Origin: Desulfuromonas acetoxidans DSM 684 | GTDB lineage: Bacteria; Desulfobacterota; Desulfuromonadia; Desulfuromonadales; Desulfuromonadaceae | Assembly: GCF_000167355.1 (NCBI RefSeq) | Contig: NZ_AAEW02000008.1 | Span: 123,501-187,500, forward strand | Reading direction: 5' to 3' | Length of the DNA stretch: 64,000 nt | Part shown: one piece after another, positions 1-9,038 of the stretch | Layout: each line of letters opens with the position of its first letter | How positions within the stretch are numbered: position 1 is the first letter of the stretch | Notes under the pieces: generated by a model | The model's database searches: none | What the model was told of the DNA's origin: nothing | The model's input: only the letters and a program-made list of their open reading frames with translations | Made by a program: the position numbers and the translations under genes

Positions 1-1171
1 CGCTGAGGTGGTGGGTTTTCGTGATGGTCTGGCGTTGCTGATGCCGCTGGGTGAATTGCGTGGCCTTGGACCGGGGAGTCTGATCCGCGTGCTGCGCACC
101 AGTGCCACCATGCCGGTGGGCGATGCTATGCTTGGGCGGGTGCTTGATGCCATGGGCCACGCCATCGACGGCTTGCCAAGTCCGGTACTTGATCAGGAGA
201 TGCCGGTTTATTCGCTGCCGCCGGGGCCGATGCAACGTAAAAAGATCTCCGACCCTCTTGATCTCGGAGTACGAGCCATTAACGGTCTGCTCACCTGCGG
301 GCGTGGTCAACGGATGGGGATCATGGCCGGTTCCGGTGTGGGTAAGAGTGTGCTTCTTGGTACCATGGCTAAACACTCTCAGTCAGATATCAACGTCATT
401 GCGCTGATTGGTGAGCGTGGGCGTGAGGTGCGTGAGTTTATCGAGCGCGATCTCGGTGAAGAGGGTCTGGCGCGTTCCGTCGTGCTTGTCGCAACCTCCG
501 ATCAATCGCCCCTGCTGCGGATGCGTGGCGCATTTGTCGCCACCACCCTGGCCGAATACTTTTGTCAGCAGGGGCACAATGTGCTGTTGATGATGGACTC
601 GGTGACCCGTTTTGCCATGGCCATGCGTGAAGTGGGGTTGGCGATTGGCGAACCTCCAACCACCAAAGGGTATACTCCGTCGGTGTTTGCGACGTTGCCG
701 AAACTGCTGGAACGTGCCGGAAGTTTTAAGGAACAGGGTAGTATCACCGGCCTCTACACGGTTTTGGTTGAAGGTGATGACATGAATGAGCCCATTGCCG
801 ACTCCGTGCGTTCTATCCTTGATGGCCATATCGTCCTGTCGCGTGACCTTGCGGCGAAAAATCACTACCCCTGCATCGATATTCTCCATTCCGCCAGTCG
901 TGTCATGCGCGACATTGTTGATCCTGAACACGTGCAAAGTGCCGCTCAGATTCGCGAGATTCTGGCGACACACAAAGAAGCAGAAGATCTGATCAATATC
1001 GGTGCCTATGTTGCCGGCAGTAATCCGAAGATTGATTACGCCATTTCCCGCATTGACGCCGTTAACGATTTCTTGCGTCAGGGGATGGATGAACGCGATG
1101 ATCTGGTCGGCACGGTCGAGGCGATGACTAAACTGGTTCTTGATCGGCGGGCTACGCATCGCGAGGAGTAG
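1..1171 (+). CDS. fliI: FliI, flagellar export ATPase (5' end outside window)
   Basis: FliI is the F1-beta-like ATPase of the flagellar type III export apparatus; it works at the cytoplasmic face of the basal body with FliH and FliJ. The reading frame is open from base 2, so the true start and roughly the first 50 residues lie upstream of the window; about 390 codons remain of the usual ~440. Visible hallmarks are the Walker A loop GSGVGKS (bases 329-349), the conserved [11 protein letters not shown] segment, the Walker B-like LLMMDSVTR and the ...[14 protein letters not shown] stretch typical of FliI/YscN ATPases. It is followed by fliJ after about 210 bases. Family assignment is secure; only the start is unknown. 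Confidence 0.97.
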   Translation, partial: AEVVGFRDGLALLMPLGELRGLGPGSLIRVLRTSATMPVGDAMLGRVLDAMGHAIDGLPSPVLDQEMPVYSLPPGPMQRKKISDPLDLGVRAINGLLTCGRGQRMGIMAGSGVGKSVLLGTMAKHSQSDINVIALIGERGREVREFIERDLGEEGLARSVVLVATSDQSPLLRMRGAFVATTLAEYFCQQGHNVLLMMDSVTRFAMAMREVGLAIGEPPTTKGYTPSVFATLPKLLERAGSFKEQGSITGLYTVLVEGDDMNEPIADSVRSILDGHIVLSRDLAAKNHYPCIDILHSASRVMRDIVDPEHVQSAAQIREILATHKEAEDLINIGAYVAGSNPKIDYAISRIDAVNDFLRQGMDERDDLVGTVEAMTKLVLDRRATHREE

Positions 1172-1206
1172 TCGCCTGACAAGCGTTTGTACCGCATGGT
1201 GATGTA

Positions 1207-1268
1207 GCGTGTTTGTTGCTGCGGCCTATTTTTCACAATGCGACGACAAACAATCCCGGAAAACACGC
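1207..1268. repeat. Imperfect inverted repeat between fliI and fliJ
   Basis: The 212-base gap between fliI and fliJ has no convincing gene. It holds an extended imperfect palindrome: a left arm starting GCGTGTTTGTTGCTGCG (1207-1223) can pair either with CGACGACAAACA (1241-1252) or, through its first 8 bases, with AAACACGC (1261-1268). No T-tract follows, so it does not look like an intrinsic terminator; it could be an mRNA-stability or attenuation structure. Function unknown. Confidence 0.3.
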
Positions 1269-1383
1269 GAACGCTCTGACCTCACCAAATTCTGCTTATT
1301 ATTCCTGATTTTGCAACCGAAGAGAAACATCAGTGCTTGTTTTTTCGGTCTGTTCAGCCGCGACCCCTTAACTGGAAGATGAC

Positions 1384-1824
1384 ATGAAACCCTTCAAGCT
1401 TCAGGTTGTCCTGGAACATCGTCAGCGCCTCGTTGATCAGGCCCGACAACACCTGGCAAAAGCGCTTCAAGAGGAAAAGAAGTTAGTCGAGGCCGTGACA
1501 GCGTGCCGTCAACAACTTGATCAGGTTGTACAGGACTATGAACAACGTCAGCAGCAGGGCATGTTGGCTCATGAATTTATGCTCTACGAAAACCAGCTTA
1601 ATCACCAGCGCGAGCGCTTGGAAAGGCTGGAGGAGCAAGTGGTCATGGCCCGACAGCATACGCTGTCGTGTCGCAAAGGCCTTGAAGAGGCGGGGCGTGA
1701 AAAAAAATTGCTCGAAAAGGTCAAGGAAAAGCAACAACAAGCCGAAATGAAAGAACAGCAACGTCGTGAGATGGCGGAGATTGATGAAATCGCCATCCTG
1801 TTTCGAGATGAGGATGAGTCATGA
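1384..1824 (+). CDS. fliJ: FliJ, flagellar export chaperone/escort
   Basis: A 146-residue, highly charged, almost wholly alpha-helical coiled-coil protein (repeated LEE/QQ/KEK heptads) starting MKPFKLQVVLEHRQRL, the typical FliJ N-terminus. FliJ sits in the FliI hexamer like the gamma stalk of F1 and recycles export chaperones. Position directly after fliI and before a MotE-like gene and fliK matches the conserved order fliI-fliJ-(motE)-fliK. Its stop overlaps the next start (ATGA), implying translational coupling. Assignment rests on length, coiled-coil character and context, since FliJ is poorly conserved in sequence. Confidence 0.88.
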   Translation: MKPFKLQVVLEHRQRLVDQARQHLAKALQEEKKLVEAVTACRQQLDQVVQDYEQRQQQGMLAHEFMLYENQLNHQRERLERLEEQVVMARQHTLSCRKGLEEAGREKKLLEKVKEKQQQAEMKEQQRREMAEIDEIAILFRDEDES

Positions 1825-2324
1825 AAAAAAGTTTTTTCGTTGTGCTGGTGCTGCTGGTGCTGGTTTCCGGTGTTCGATTCAGTTCTGCGGTCGAAGATTT
1901 TCAGGATCTGGACACTGAAATCGGTTCTGTGGAAGAGCGTCGTCTGATTGTCCAGCTCAATGAACAGCGCAAGCGGAACGAAGAGCAACTCAAGGAAATT
2001 GAACAAAAAAAAATAGAACTAAACCTGTTGCGTAGCGAAGTCGATAAGAAACTCGACGATTTGAATGTCCTTCGTCGCCAGGTTGAGCAACTTCTGGCTG
2101 AAAAAGATGCTCGTGAGTTGGCAAAGATTGCCGAACTCAGCCAAATGTACAACAAGATGGATTCGGCACAGGCCGCGCGGATTATCCAGGAGCTTGATCG
2201 GGAATTGGCCATTGGCATTCTCGGCGGCATGAAGGCAAAAAGTGCCGGAAAAGTCCTGGCAAATATCGGCGGTGAAAGAGCAGCCCGGTTAAGCGCTGCC
2301 TATGCCACGCTAAAAGAAGATTGA
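1821..2324 (+). CDS. MotE-like protein (MgtE intracellular N-domain-like)
   Basis: 167 residues: an N-terminal hydrophobic signal/anchor (about residues 4-22, LVLLVLVSGV), a charged coiled coil (about 35-100), and a C-terminal domain with YNKMDSAQAARIIQELD and LANIGGERAARLS, which resembles the MgtE cytoplasmic N-domain found in flagellar MotE-type proteins. Proteins of this kind in fliJ-fliK neighbourhoods act as periplasmic partners of MotB/stator or basal body; MotE is a stator chaperone in epsilon-proteobacteria. Overlaps fliJ by 4 bases (ATGA). The exact role in this lineage is inferred from architecture and position. Confidence 0.72.
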   Translation: MKKSFFVVLVLLVLVSGVRFSSAVEDFQDLDTEIGSVEERRLIVQLNEQRKRNEEQLKEIEQKKIELNLLRSEVDKKLDDLNVLRRQVEQLLAEKDARELAKIAELSQMYNKMDSAQAARIIQELDRELAIGILGGMKAKSAGKVLANIGGERAARLSAAYATLKED

Positions 2325-2340
2325 TTGGCTGACATCAGCC

Positions 2341-2462
2341 TGAGGCACCCAGGGACGGGTCGCCAAAATCAAGGTGCATGATGCTTTCCCTTGATTTTGA
2401 CAGCAGGATGACAACGTGATCCTGCACTGTTAAATGCAGCTCCGGATGAGCCGTGTTTGACG
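2341..2462. repeat. Degenerate copy of the palindromic repeat found at 25251-25410
   Basis: The motE-fliK gap contains GGACGGGTCGCCAAAATCAAGG, then a spacer, then CTTGATTTTGACAGCAGGATGACAACG, and further on CTCCGGATGAG. Read in this order these segments line up with the reverse complement of the element at 25251-25410 (GGACGGGCGACCAAAATCAAGG, CTTGATTTTGTAAGCAAGACGGAA, CCCCGGATGGG). The paired CCAAAATCAAGG / CCTTGATTTTG blocks make a hairpin. The outer GTTGAAAAA arms are no longer recognisable, so this looks like an old, decayed insertion. Confidence 0.6.
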
Positions 2463-2488
2463 CCCAGATAACTTTCAGGAGGAGTTGA

Positions 2489-4090
2489 ATGCAAACTCTA
2501 CCGATTGCGACCCAGGCGGTGGCCTCAAAGTCGACCTCGACGCGAACCGGTAACTCCGGTTCCGACACCCGTGACTTTCTGCCCACCCTGAACAAAGCTG
2601 AAGCAAAAAACGCCACTCGCACAGAGCCGGGTGGGTCCCGCCGTTCTGCGCCGGAAACCGCTTCACGACAAGAAATCAAATCACAACGCCGTGGCCAAGA
2701 CCAAGAAACGCGTCAGGCTGAGCAAGATCAGGATGTCGATACTCCGGTTTCACAAGATGCTGCTTCTGAGGTTGATGTGCCGCAGGAGACAGCCCAAGCT
2801 GCAAATGAGCAGGAAACAGGGTCAGAAGAGCGTGCGGATAAAGATGTCGTTGATGGCACCCTGAATGCGATTGTCGCCACTTCTGATCCTGAGGCGTTGC
2901 CCGCCGAAGAGATCGTGGCTGCAGAGGGCGATCAGGAGGAAGGCGTTGTTGCCGGAACAGACGTGGCTGCAGAGACCTTGGGCGACGAACTTGCTGACGA
3001 ACTGGTGGGACCGCGTGTTCATGAGGAACGCCAGCAGCAGACTGCGGGGTTGAACCGTGCGGCTGAGGCTAAAGCGGCTCAGACGGCGCAAGGAGTGTCA
3101 GATCCAGGAGTTGCAGACGGCGAGCCTCTCGATGAGGCCCAGCTGGCTCAAAAAATCAAAGAGCAGTTGGTTCAACCGGCCTCCATCAAGGCCGAATCCG
3201 TCCAGGTTGCAGCTCAAACCATGGATCAGCTGAAAAATTCCAACCAGGTTCAGGTAGAAGTGGTTGACGGTGTTGCCGGACTCAATCCTGAGGGTGAAGA
3301 GGATTCCGGTAAAATTACCGATCCCCGCTTTGCCAGCCTGCTTAACCGGCAAGATGTCGAGACGGTGCTTCGCCAGCGCCAAACTCCGGCTCAGGTCGCG
3401 GCCAATTCAAGCGGCCTGTCCGCGAACGGCGCTGAAAAAGTCGCTGAGACCATGCTCAATGCAACAACGGGTAATAAAGAGGCCACTGTGGATATGGCGC
3501 CTGCCAAGGCGAATGCCGCCGTGGACGCGTTGTTGCAGCGTGCTGCCGGTGACACGACCCCACAGGCAGATTCTCATCAGGCGGTGGTGCATACTGCGCA
3601 CCAACAAGCGCCTTCAGCAACCTCGTCCACCTTTGCTCCAGGGCAGCGCCCGGCAGTGAATGTGCCGGACAGTCATATTGTGAATCAGACCGTTGAGCAC
3701 TTGTCGATTCATGCTCGCGGTGAAAGCAGCAGCGTTACGGTGAGACTGCACCCTGAAGAACTCGGTGAGCTGCAGTTGCGCATGGTTATGGAAGGCGATC
3801 AGCTTAAAGTACATCTCCATGCCCAAAGTCAGCAGGTTCAGGATGTTCTTGAACGCAACTTTCCGCGGCTTCGCGACGCTCTGCAGGACCAGGGGATGAC
3901 CGTTGAAGACTTTCAGGTCAGTGTCGATTCTGGGGATGCCCAGCAGCAACAATCGTTCAGTCAGCAAGGCCACAACCGTGGTCAGGGCTCCGTTGCCGTC
4001 ACCATGGATGCGGATATGATGGCTCAGGTTGCCGAAGTCGTGCCCGGAGCGGCCATCGACTCCAGCTCGGGAATTAGTGTGCGGATCTGA
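2489..4090 (+). CDS. fliK: FliK, flagellar hook-length control protein
   Basis: 533 residues. The first ~370 residues are low-complexity, rich in Q, E, A, D and T, as in the extended secreted 'ruler' part of FliK. The C-terminal ~130 residues hold the Flg_hook fold, including RGESSSVTVRLHPEELGEL and MVMEGDQLKVHLHAQS, which in other FliKs contacts FlhB to switch export from hook to filament substrates. Start ATG preceded by GGAGG. Next is flgD 14 bases downstream, the usual fliK-flgD-flgE order. A second FliK-like gene occurs at 45228. Confident. Confidence 0.93.
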   Translation: MQTLPIATQAVASKSTSTRTGNSGSDTRDFLPTLNKAEAKNATRTEPGGSRRSAPETASRQEIKSQRRGQDQETRQAEQDQDVDTPVSQDAASEVDVPQETAQAANEQETGSEERADKDVVDGTLNAIVATSDPEALPAEEIVAAEGDQEEGVVAGTDVAAETLGDELADELVGPRVHEERQQQTAGLNRAAEAKAAQTAQGVSDPGVADGEPLDEAQLAQKIKEQLVQPASIKAESVQVAAQTMDQLKNSNQVQVEVVDGVAGLNPEGEEDSGKITDPRFASLLNRQDVETVLRQRQTPAQVAANSSGLSANGAEKVAETMLNATTGNKEATVDMAPAKANAAVDALLQRAAGDTTPQADSHQAVVHTAHQQAPSATSSTFAPGQRPAVNVPDSHIVNQTVEHLSIHARGESSSVTVRLHPEELGELQLRMVMEGDQLKVHLHAQSQQVQDVLERNFPRLRDALQDQGMTVEDFQVSVDSGDAQQQQSFSQQGHNRGQGSVAVTMDADMMAQVAEVVPGAAIDSSSGISVRI

Positions 4091-4104
4091 TCCGCAGGAG
4101 GTGA

Positions 4105-4773
4105 ATGATGGCAGAAGTTGGTAGTACAAATGCAGCATCATCCAATGCCCAGCTCAGCTCGGCATTGTCGTCAGGGGCCAATGCCCTGGGCAAACAAGAC
4201 TTTTTGACCCTGATGGTGGAGCAACTGAAAAATCAGGACCCGATGAATCCGTCGGATGCTACAGAGTTTACTGCTCAGTTGGCTCAGTTCAGCTCTCTGG
4301 AGCAGTTGTTCAACGTTAATGATAATCTCGAAAGTATGGGCAATACCTCCGCTGAGGTGCAGCGCCTGTCTGCTCTGGCTCTGATTGGTACCGATGTTGT
4401 GACTGCTTCGTCAGAATTTGAGTTTTCCGGAGGCGCAGTTCAGTTTGGTTACGATCTGGACGGGCCCGCATCGGAGGGTAGCCTCTATATTCGTAATGCT
4501 GCCGGCGACACCGTGGCAACCTATGAGCTGACTGAGACGGGCAGCGGCCGCCATTTTCTGGCTTGGGATGGTACCGACAATAACGGCAAGGCTTTGCCGG
4601 ATGGGACCTATACTCTCGGTGTCTCAGCCTTTAATGGCGATGATGCCGTGGCTGCAACGTCGATGATCCGCAGCCGGGTTGTTGGGGTGGATCTGGTCGA
4701 TGGTGCAGATGTGCTGGTCACTGATTCCGGAAATTTCAGTCTGGCGGAAGTTGAAAGTGTCCGCGGTTTTTAA
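4105..4773 (+). CDS. flgD: FlgD, hook cap / hook assembly scaffold
   Basis: 222 residues. FlgD caps the growing hook and is discarded afterwards. The N-terminal signature LGKQDFLTLMVEQLKNQDPMNPSD followed by TAQLAQFSSLEQL is diagnostic; a FlgD Tudor/fibronectin-type region follows (FLAWDGTDNNGKALPDGTYTL). A GGAGG ribosome site precedes tandem ATG codons at 4105 and 4108; either may be used. Lies between fliK and flgE, as in most flagellar clusters. Confidence 0.96.
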   Translation: MMAEVGSTNAASSNAQLSSALSSGANALGKQDFLTLMVEQLKNQDPMNPSDATEFTAQLAQFSSLEQLFNVNDNLESMGNTSAEVQRLSALALIGTDVVTASSEFEFSGGAVQFGYDLDGPASEGSLYIRNAAGDTVATYELTETGSGRHFLAWDGTDNNGKALPDGTYTLGVSAFNGDDAVAATSMIRSRVVGVDLVDGADVLVTDSGNFSLAEVESVRGF

Positions 4774-4871
4774 ACGAATTTAAGTCTTGATAACAACATA
4801 ATAACCGGGCCGGTCCTCGTGTAGGGGGCCCGAGACAAGCCACCGTCTGTGGCGAGTCAAGGGAGGAAAAT

Positions 4872-6518
4872 ATGGGAATCCAGAGTTCTTTGTTCAGTGG
4901 TGTCAGTGGTCTTAATGCAAACGGTAATGCTCTTACCGTGTTGGGCAACAATATTGCCAACAGCAACACCATCGGTTTTAAATCCAGTCGGACCATTTTT
5001 TCTGATCTGCTCTCTGCAGAGATCGCTGGTTCCGGTGGAGCTTCGCAGGTCGGGCGTGGTGCCGGTCTGTCCACGGTAGACAATATCTTCAGTCAGGGTA
5101 CCTTTGAGACGACTGAGTCAAATACTGACCTTGCTATTGAAGGTCCCGGATTTTTTATGGTGAGTGACCCCGGTGAGGCCAGTATTTATTATACTCGGGC
5201 GGGTGCCTTTAATTTTGACGAAACCGGGACTCTCGTCAATCCTGAAGGTTATGCGGTTCAGGGCTATTATTTGAATGATGCCGGCGAGACCGTTGGCGAT
5301 TTGACGGATCTGACCATCGAAACGCGCTCATTTTCTCCGGCGAATCCGACCACGAAGATCTCTCTGGCCACAAACCTTAACGCCAATGACCCTTATTTGG
5401 GAACTCAGGGTGATGCGGTTTCACCTTTTGATGTGAACGATCCTGCCGATACCAGTAACTATGCTTCATCTGTTCGAATTTTTGATTCTCTGGGGCGTGA
5501 GCATCTGGTGACAACCTATTTCAATAAGCTCGACCCGGAAAACAATCCTGATGGCGTTATGCAATGGGAGTCTCATACCGTCGTCAGTGAGTCGGAAGTT
5601 GAAAGTCCCGCTAAGATCGCTGCGGATGACGCCGCTCTTGAATTGGCCAAGGCCACGGAAGTAACAGCTCTTGCCGATCTCACGGCCGCTCAGACTGCAC
5701 TTGATGCCGATCCCACAAACGCGGCTTTGATTGCGGCCCGAGATGCGGCTCAAACGGCTTATGATGCGGCTAATGCGGCATTGCAAACCGCTGAAATTGA
5801 CGCGGCGGACTGGGTTGAGGTTGGCCGGAGCATCCTGTCTTTTGACACTGGCGGTCGTCTGGTTAATGTGCTGGATGTCTCCGATACGATCAGCGATGGG
5901 CCGTTGCCTGACAGCGAACGTGTTTATGATCCTGATGGTAACCTGTACGTCACCAGTAACACCACAGATCCTGATGGAAATTACTACCCTTTGACGACCG
6001 ATGTTGATCTCAAAGTGCCGCAGCCGACCGCGTCAACTGTTAGCGGTGCGTTGAGCTGGATCAATGAGGCTGAAGACACCCAGGCCGTAGATATTATCTT
6101 TGACGCCACCCAGTACTCCAGTGAGTCCGATGTTATTTCCCAGACACAGGACGGTTATGCGACTGGAACCCTGGTCAGTCTGACGGTTGATAATGACGGC
6201 AACATCCTGGGTAACTATTCCAACGGTGAGCCGCGCAAGCTGGCGCGGATTGCTCTGGCAAAGTTCTCCAATCCGGTCGGACTGGCCAAGGCCGGCAATA
6301 ATCTTTATGAAGCGACGGACGATTCCGGAACGGCCATCGTCGGTACAGTCGGTTCAGGTGTCGGTAAAATTTTTACCAACTCGCTTGAGATGTCCAATGT
6401 CGACTTGGCGCAGGAATTTGTTAAAATGATTACCACTCAGCGTGGTTTTCAGGCCAATTCCAAAATTATTACGACGACGGACGAGTTGCTCGGTGAGTTG
6501 ATTAACTTGAAGCGGTAA
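4872..6518 (+). CDS. flgE: FlgE, flagellar hook protein with a helical insertion
   Basis: 548 residues, longer than the usual 400-450. N-terminal MGIQSSLFSGVSGLNANGNA and LGNNIANSNTIGFKSSR are the rod/hook D0 motif; the C-terminal coiled part ends in VKMITTQRGFQANSKIITTTDELL. FlgE forms the universal joint outside the outer membrane. Unusual is an alanine-rich insertion (about residues 240-315) predicted as one or two helices, placed inside the surface domains (see findings). Start ATG has GGGAGG 6 bases upstream. The 98-base leader can form two stem-loops (GGGCC/GGCCC and GCCAC/GTGGC). A strong terminator follows. Confidence 0.96.
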   Translation: MGIQSSLFSGVSGLNANGNALTVLGNNIANSNTIGFKSSRTIFSDLLSAEIAGSGGASQVGRGAGLSTVDNIFSQGTFETTESNTDLAIEGPGFFMVSDPGEASIYYTRAGAFNFDETGTLVNPEGYAVQGYYLNDAGETVGDLTDLTIETRSFSPANPTTKISLATNLNANDPYLGTQGDAVSPFDVNDPADTSNYASSVRIFDSLGREHLVTTYFNKLDPENNPDGVMQWESHTVVSESEVESPAKIAADDAALELAKATEVTALADLTAAQTALDADPTNAALIAARDAAQTAYDAANAALQTAEIDAADWVEVGRSILSFDTGGRLVNVLDVSDTISDGPLPDSERVYDPDGNLYVTSNTTDPDGNYYPLTTDVDLKVPQPTASTVSGALSWINEAEDTQAVDIIFDATQYSSESDVISQTQDGYATGTLVSLTVDNDGNILGNYSNGEPRKLARIALAKFSNPVGLAKAGNNLYEATDDSGTAIVGTVGSGVGKIFTNSLEMSNVDLAQEFVKMITTQRGFQANSKIITTTDELLGELINLKR

Positions 6519-6549
6519 TCTTCCGGTTCTCGTCGTATCGTTTGATGTG

Positions 6550-6589
6550 AAAAAGCCGAAAAACACGCACTGTGTTCTTTCGGCTTTTT
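6550..6589 (+). terminator. Intrinsic terminator after flgE
   Basis: AAAAAGCCGAAA (from 6550) pairs with TTTCGGCTTTTT (to 6589) around a 15-base loop. The A/T flanks make it work on both strands. It closes the fliI-flgE unit. Confidence 0.85.
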
Positions 6590-6869
6590 CTGTTGGAGCT
6601 GCCAGAGCAGGAGGGGAAAGGATTGACGAGCCTGAGGCAGGCCGTCTGGCGCGTCGACGAGTCACGATTTATAACCGTGTCGGTGTAAAAAGTTGCAGAC
6701 AGCTCTTTGTGGGAACTTCCTGTATTGTCAAGAATAAAAAGGAACTTATCTATTTCATATCCTTTCATAACGGTGTAAAATGATCGTTTAATAAGCAAGA
6801 GAGTCGAAGATTGGACAGGGACGTCCCACTTGCCATTAAAGTGTAGACCACACGAGGGTTGAACGTTTT
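6590..6869 (+). other. Non-coding gap upstream of motA
   Basis: About 280 bases between the flgE terminator and motA without a credible gene; many clusters carry flbD here but no FlbD-like sequence is present. A weak sigma-70-like pair, TTGTCA at 6727 and TATCTA 16 bases later, could start the motAB-fliL-fliM operon. No sigma-54 (TGGCAC-N5-TTGC) or good sigma-28 match was seen. Confidence 0.4.
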
Positions 6870-7637
6870 ATGGATATTTCAACAATTATAGGTGCTGTGG
6901 CCGCTTTCGGCCTGATGATTGCGGCGATGATGAACGGCGGTTCCATTCTGCTGTTTGTCGATCCGGCGTCAATTATGATCGTTGCCGGGGGAACCCTTGG
7001 ATCAACTCTGATCCATTATCCGTTTAAAGAAGTCTTTCGAGCCGTTTCCGTGGCAAAGAAGACCTTGTTTCATAAAGACCAGGCTCCGGGAGAAATTATC
7101 TCCCAGCTGATTGAATATGCCGGGAAAGCACGTAAAGAGGGGATTCTCTCTCTGCAGTCGGTGATGTCCCAAGTTGAGGACCCGTTCTTTCTCAAAGGGT
7201 TGCAGATGGCGGTTGACGGTCAGGAGCCGGAAGCTTTGCGCGACATGATGGAGCGCGAGCTGGAATATGTCCAGGAACGCCACGAAACCGGCGCGGATAT
7301 TTTTACCACCATGGCTGCCTATGCCCCGGCCATGGGGATGATCGGTACACTGATCGGTCTGGTGCAGATGCTGCAGACCATGGATGATCCCTCCTCCATT
7401 GGGCCGGCTATGGCTGTCGCCTTGCTGACCACGTTCTATGGTGCGGTAGCCGCCAATGTTATTTTTACTCCGATGTCGGGAAAATTGAAGCATCGCTCAT
7501 CGTCTGAGATGTTATGCAAAACGCTGATTTCAGAGGGCATGAACTCCATTCTTGCCGGTGAAAACCCTCGAGTGATGGAGCAGCGCCTGCACGCATTTGT
7601 GGCACCGAATCTGCGCGAGAGTAATTTTAAGAAATAA
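6870..7637 (+). CDS. motA: MotA, flagellar stator proton channel subunit
   Basis: 255 residues with the MotA/ExbB layout: two N-terminal membrane helices (starting MDISTIIGAVAAFGLMIAAM), a cytoplasmic domain containing EPEALRDMMERELEYVQERH, and two C-terminal helices (including APAMGMIGTLIGLVQMLQ and AVALLTTFYGAVAANVI). The conserved proline-rich APAMGMIGT segment lines the ion path. MotA4MotB2 couples ion flow to rotation against FliG. ATG with GAGGG upstream; motB follows 63 bases downstream. Confidence 0.97.
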   Translation: MDISTIIGAVAAFGLMIAAMMNGGSILLFVDPASIMIVAGGTLGSTLIHYPFKEVFRAVSVAKKTLFHKDQAPGEIISQLIEYAGKARKEGILSLQSVMSQVEDPFFLKGLQMAVDGQEPEALRDMMERELEYVQERHETGADIFTTMAAYAPAMGMIGTLIGLVQMLQTMDDPSSIGPAMAVALLTTFYGAVAANVIFTPMSGKLKHRSSSEMLCKTLISEGMNSILAGENPRVMEQRLHAFVAPNLRESNFKK

Positions 7638-7700
7638 GTTTTTGGCACAAATAAAGCTGTACCACTTAGTGGGAGCGAATGCCGTAAACGGAGACTTCTG

Positions 7701-8441
7701 TTGGCCAAGAAACCAAAAAAACAATCAGGTGGTGCCCCGGAATGGATGGTCACCTACAGCGATATGGTCACCTTACTGCTGACTTTTTTCGTTCTGTTAT
7801 TGTCTATGGCCAATATGGATCAGATCAAATTCAGTCAGGCTGCCGGTTCGCTTAAGGGGGCGTTTGGTGTTTTTGGCGGTAAAGACCGCAAAGAAATCTC
7901 GCCACCATCGCTGGTCGAAATCGCACCGGTCCATGATGATCTGGTCCAACGACTCTATACCCGGATCATGACCCAGATGAATCGCTTGCGCATGGATCCG
8001 TCGATCAAGGTGGTCAAAGATCGTGGCGCGGTCATTCTGCAGATCAATGATTCCATTTTGTTTGCACCGGGATCATCGACCTTGAAACCGGCGGCATTCC
8101 CGGTTCTTGCCAAGGTTGCTGAGCTGATTCGACCGCTGCCGTTGTCGGCACGCATTGAAGGGCATACCGACGATATCCCGTTTGGCCGTGCGGATATGAG
8201 TAATTGGGATCTGTCCGTGGCCCGTTCCGTTTCGGTGTTGAAGTATTTTCAGAAAAACGATTTGCTGCCGCTTAATCGCATGTCCGCTGTCGGTTATGGT
8301 GCGGAGAAGCCTCTGGTGCCCAACGACTCGCCGGAAAACCGGGCGAAAAACCGGCGGGTTGAGTTTGTGCTGGAGAGTTTGGGGGACTATCGTGAAGAAT
8401 TGCCCTACCTGATTGATGCCAATGAACAGTTGCCCTTTTAA
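7701..8441 (+). CDS. motB: MotB, stator peptidoglycan-anchored subunit
   Basis: 246 residues starting at TTG with GGAG 8 bases upstream. The single N-terminal membrane helix contains the ion-carrying aspartate, Asp21, in TYSDMVTLLLTFFVLLL. The C-terminal OmpA/MotB domain has the peptidoglycan-binding pattern EGHTDDIPFG ... NWDLSVARSVSVL ... NRRVEFV. Length (246) is typical of short MotBs. A threonine and hydrophobic context around Asp21 do not settle whether protons or sodium ions are used. Confidence 0.96.
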   Translation: MAKKPKKQSGGAPEWMVTYSDMVTLLLTFFVLLLSMANMDQIKFSQAAGSLKGAFGVFGGKDRKEISPPSLVEIAPVHDDLVQRLYTRIMTQMNRLRMDPSIKVVKDRGAVILQINDSILFAPGSSTLKPAAFPVLAKVAELIRPLPLSARIEGHTDDIPFGRADMSNWDLSVARSVSVLKYFQKNDLLPLNRMSAVGYGAEKPLVPNDSPENRAKNRRVEFVLESLGDYREELPYLIDANEQLPF

Positions 8442-8542
8442 CTGCAAACAGCTCTGTTGCGACAAAAGCGAGACACGTTTTGAGAATGAAGCACCCTGTT
8501 AAGACCGACACCTTCGAGCACCAAAGAAAGGCAAAATAGATT

Positions 8543-9029
8543 ATGGCTGATGAAGAGAAGCAGGAAAAAGGCGGTAAAAGCAAGATGATGTTATTCGTCG
8601 GCATCGGCGTCGTGGTTTTTGCTGATTGCTGTGGGGATTGCCGCTTATCTGCTTGGCTCACGTTCTGCGCAGCAGGCTCCGGCCGGTGAATCCGCCGAGG
8701 TGGAAGATACTTCAAAGGCTGAAGGCGTTGGCCCGATGGTGGATATTACCGATTTCATCATCAATATTCTGGATAAAAACGAGACCCGTTACCTCAAGGC
8801 AGCCATTACCCTGGAGCTGGAAAACGAAGAAACGGTTGTCGAGGTCAATGAGCGCATGCCGCAGATTCGTGATTCCATCCTGCTGTTGATCGGTAACAAA
8901 ACCTTTGCGGAACTCAATGATTTGCAGGGGAAACTGCAATTACGGGCGGAGATTATCGTTCGCCTGAATAAATTGTTGAAAAAAGGGAAAGTCAAAGGGA
9001 TCTATTTCACTGAATTTGTTGTCCAATAG
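8543..9029 (+). CDS. fliL: FliL, stator-associated protein; frame broken by an extra T
   Basis: FliL is a single-pass membrane protein around the stator. The C-terminal periplasmic domain is intact (VDITDFIINILDKNETRYLKA ... KGKVKGIYFTEFVVQ). The natural N-terminus (ATG 8543, MADEEKQEKGGKSKMMLFVGI, a lysine-rich tail then a membrane helix) is in a different frame: it runs into TTTTT at 8616-8620 and is then lost. Removing one T reads VGIGVVVLLIAVGIAAYLLG, a perfect membrane helix joined to the rest. So there is a +1 insertion in a T-run: a sequencing error, a real mutation, or slippage. Without repair only a TTG start at 8619 would give the distal part. Confidence 0.85.
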
Positions 9030-9038
9030 GGGGCGTGC

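Noticed and set aside
383..1159. Minus-strand open frame opposite fliI
   Set aside because: fliI is unambiguous on the plus strand; the reverse frame lacks a start context and family motifs.
4807..4853. Possible c-di-GMP (GEMM) riboswitch before flgE
   Set aside because: Two stem-loops joined by GAGACAA resemble part of GEMM, but the conserved GGCAAACC segment and the tetraloop receptor are missing.
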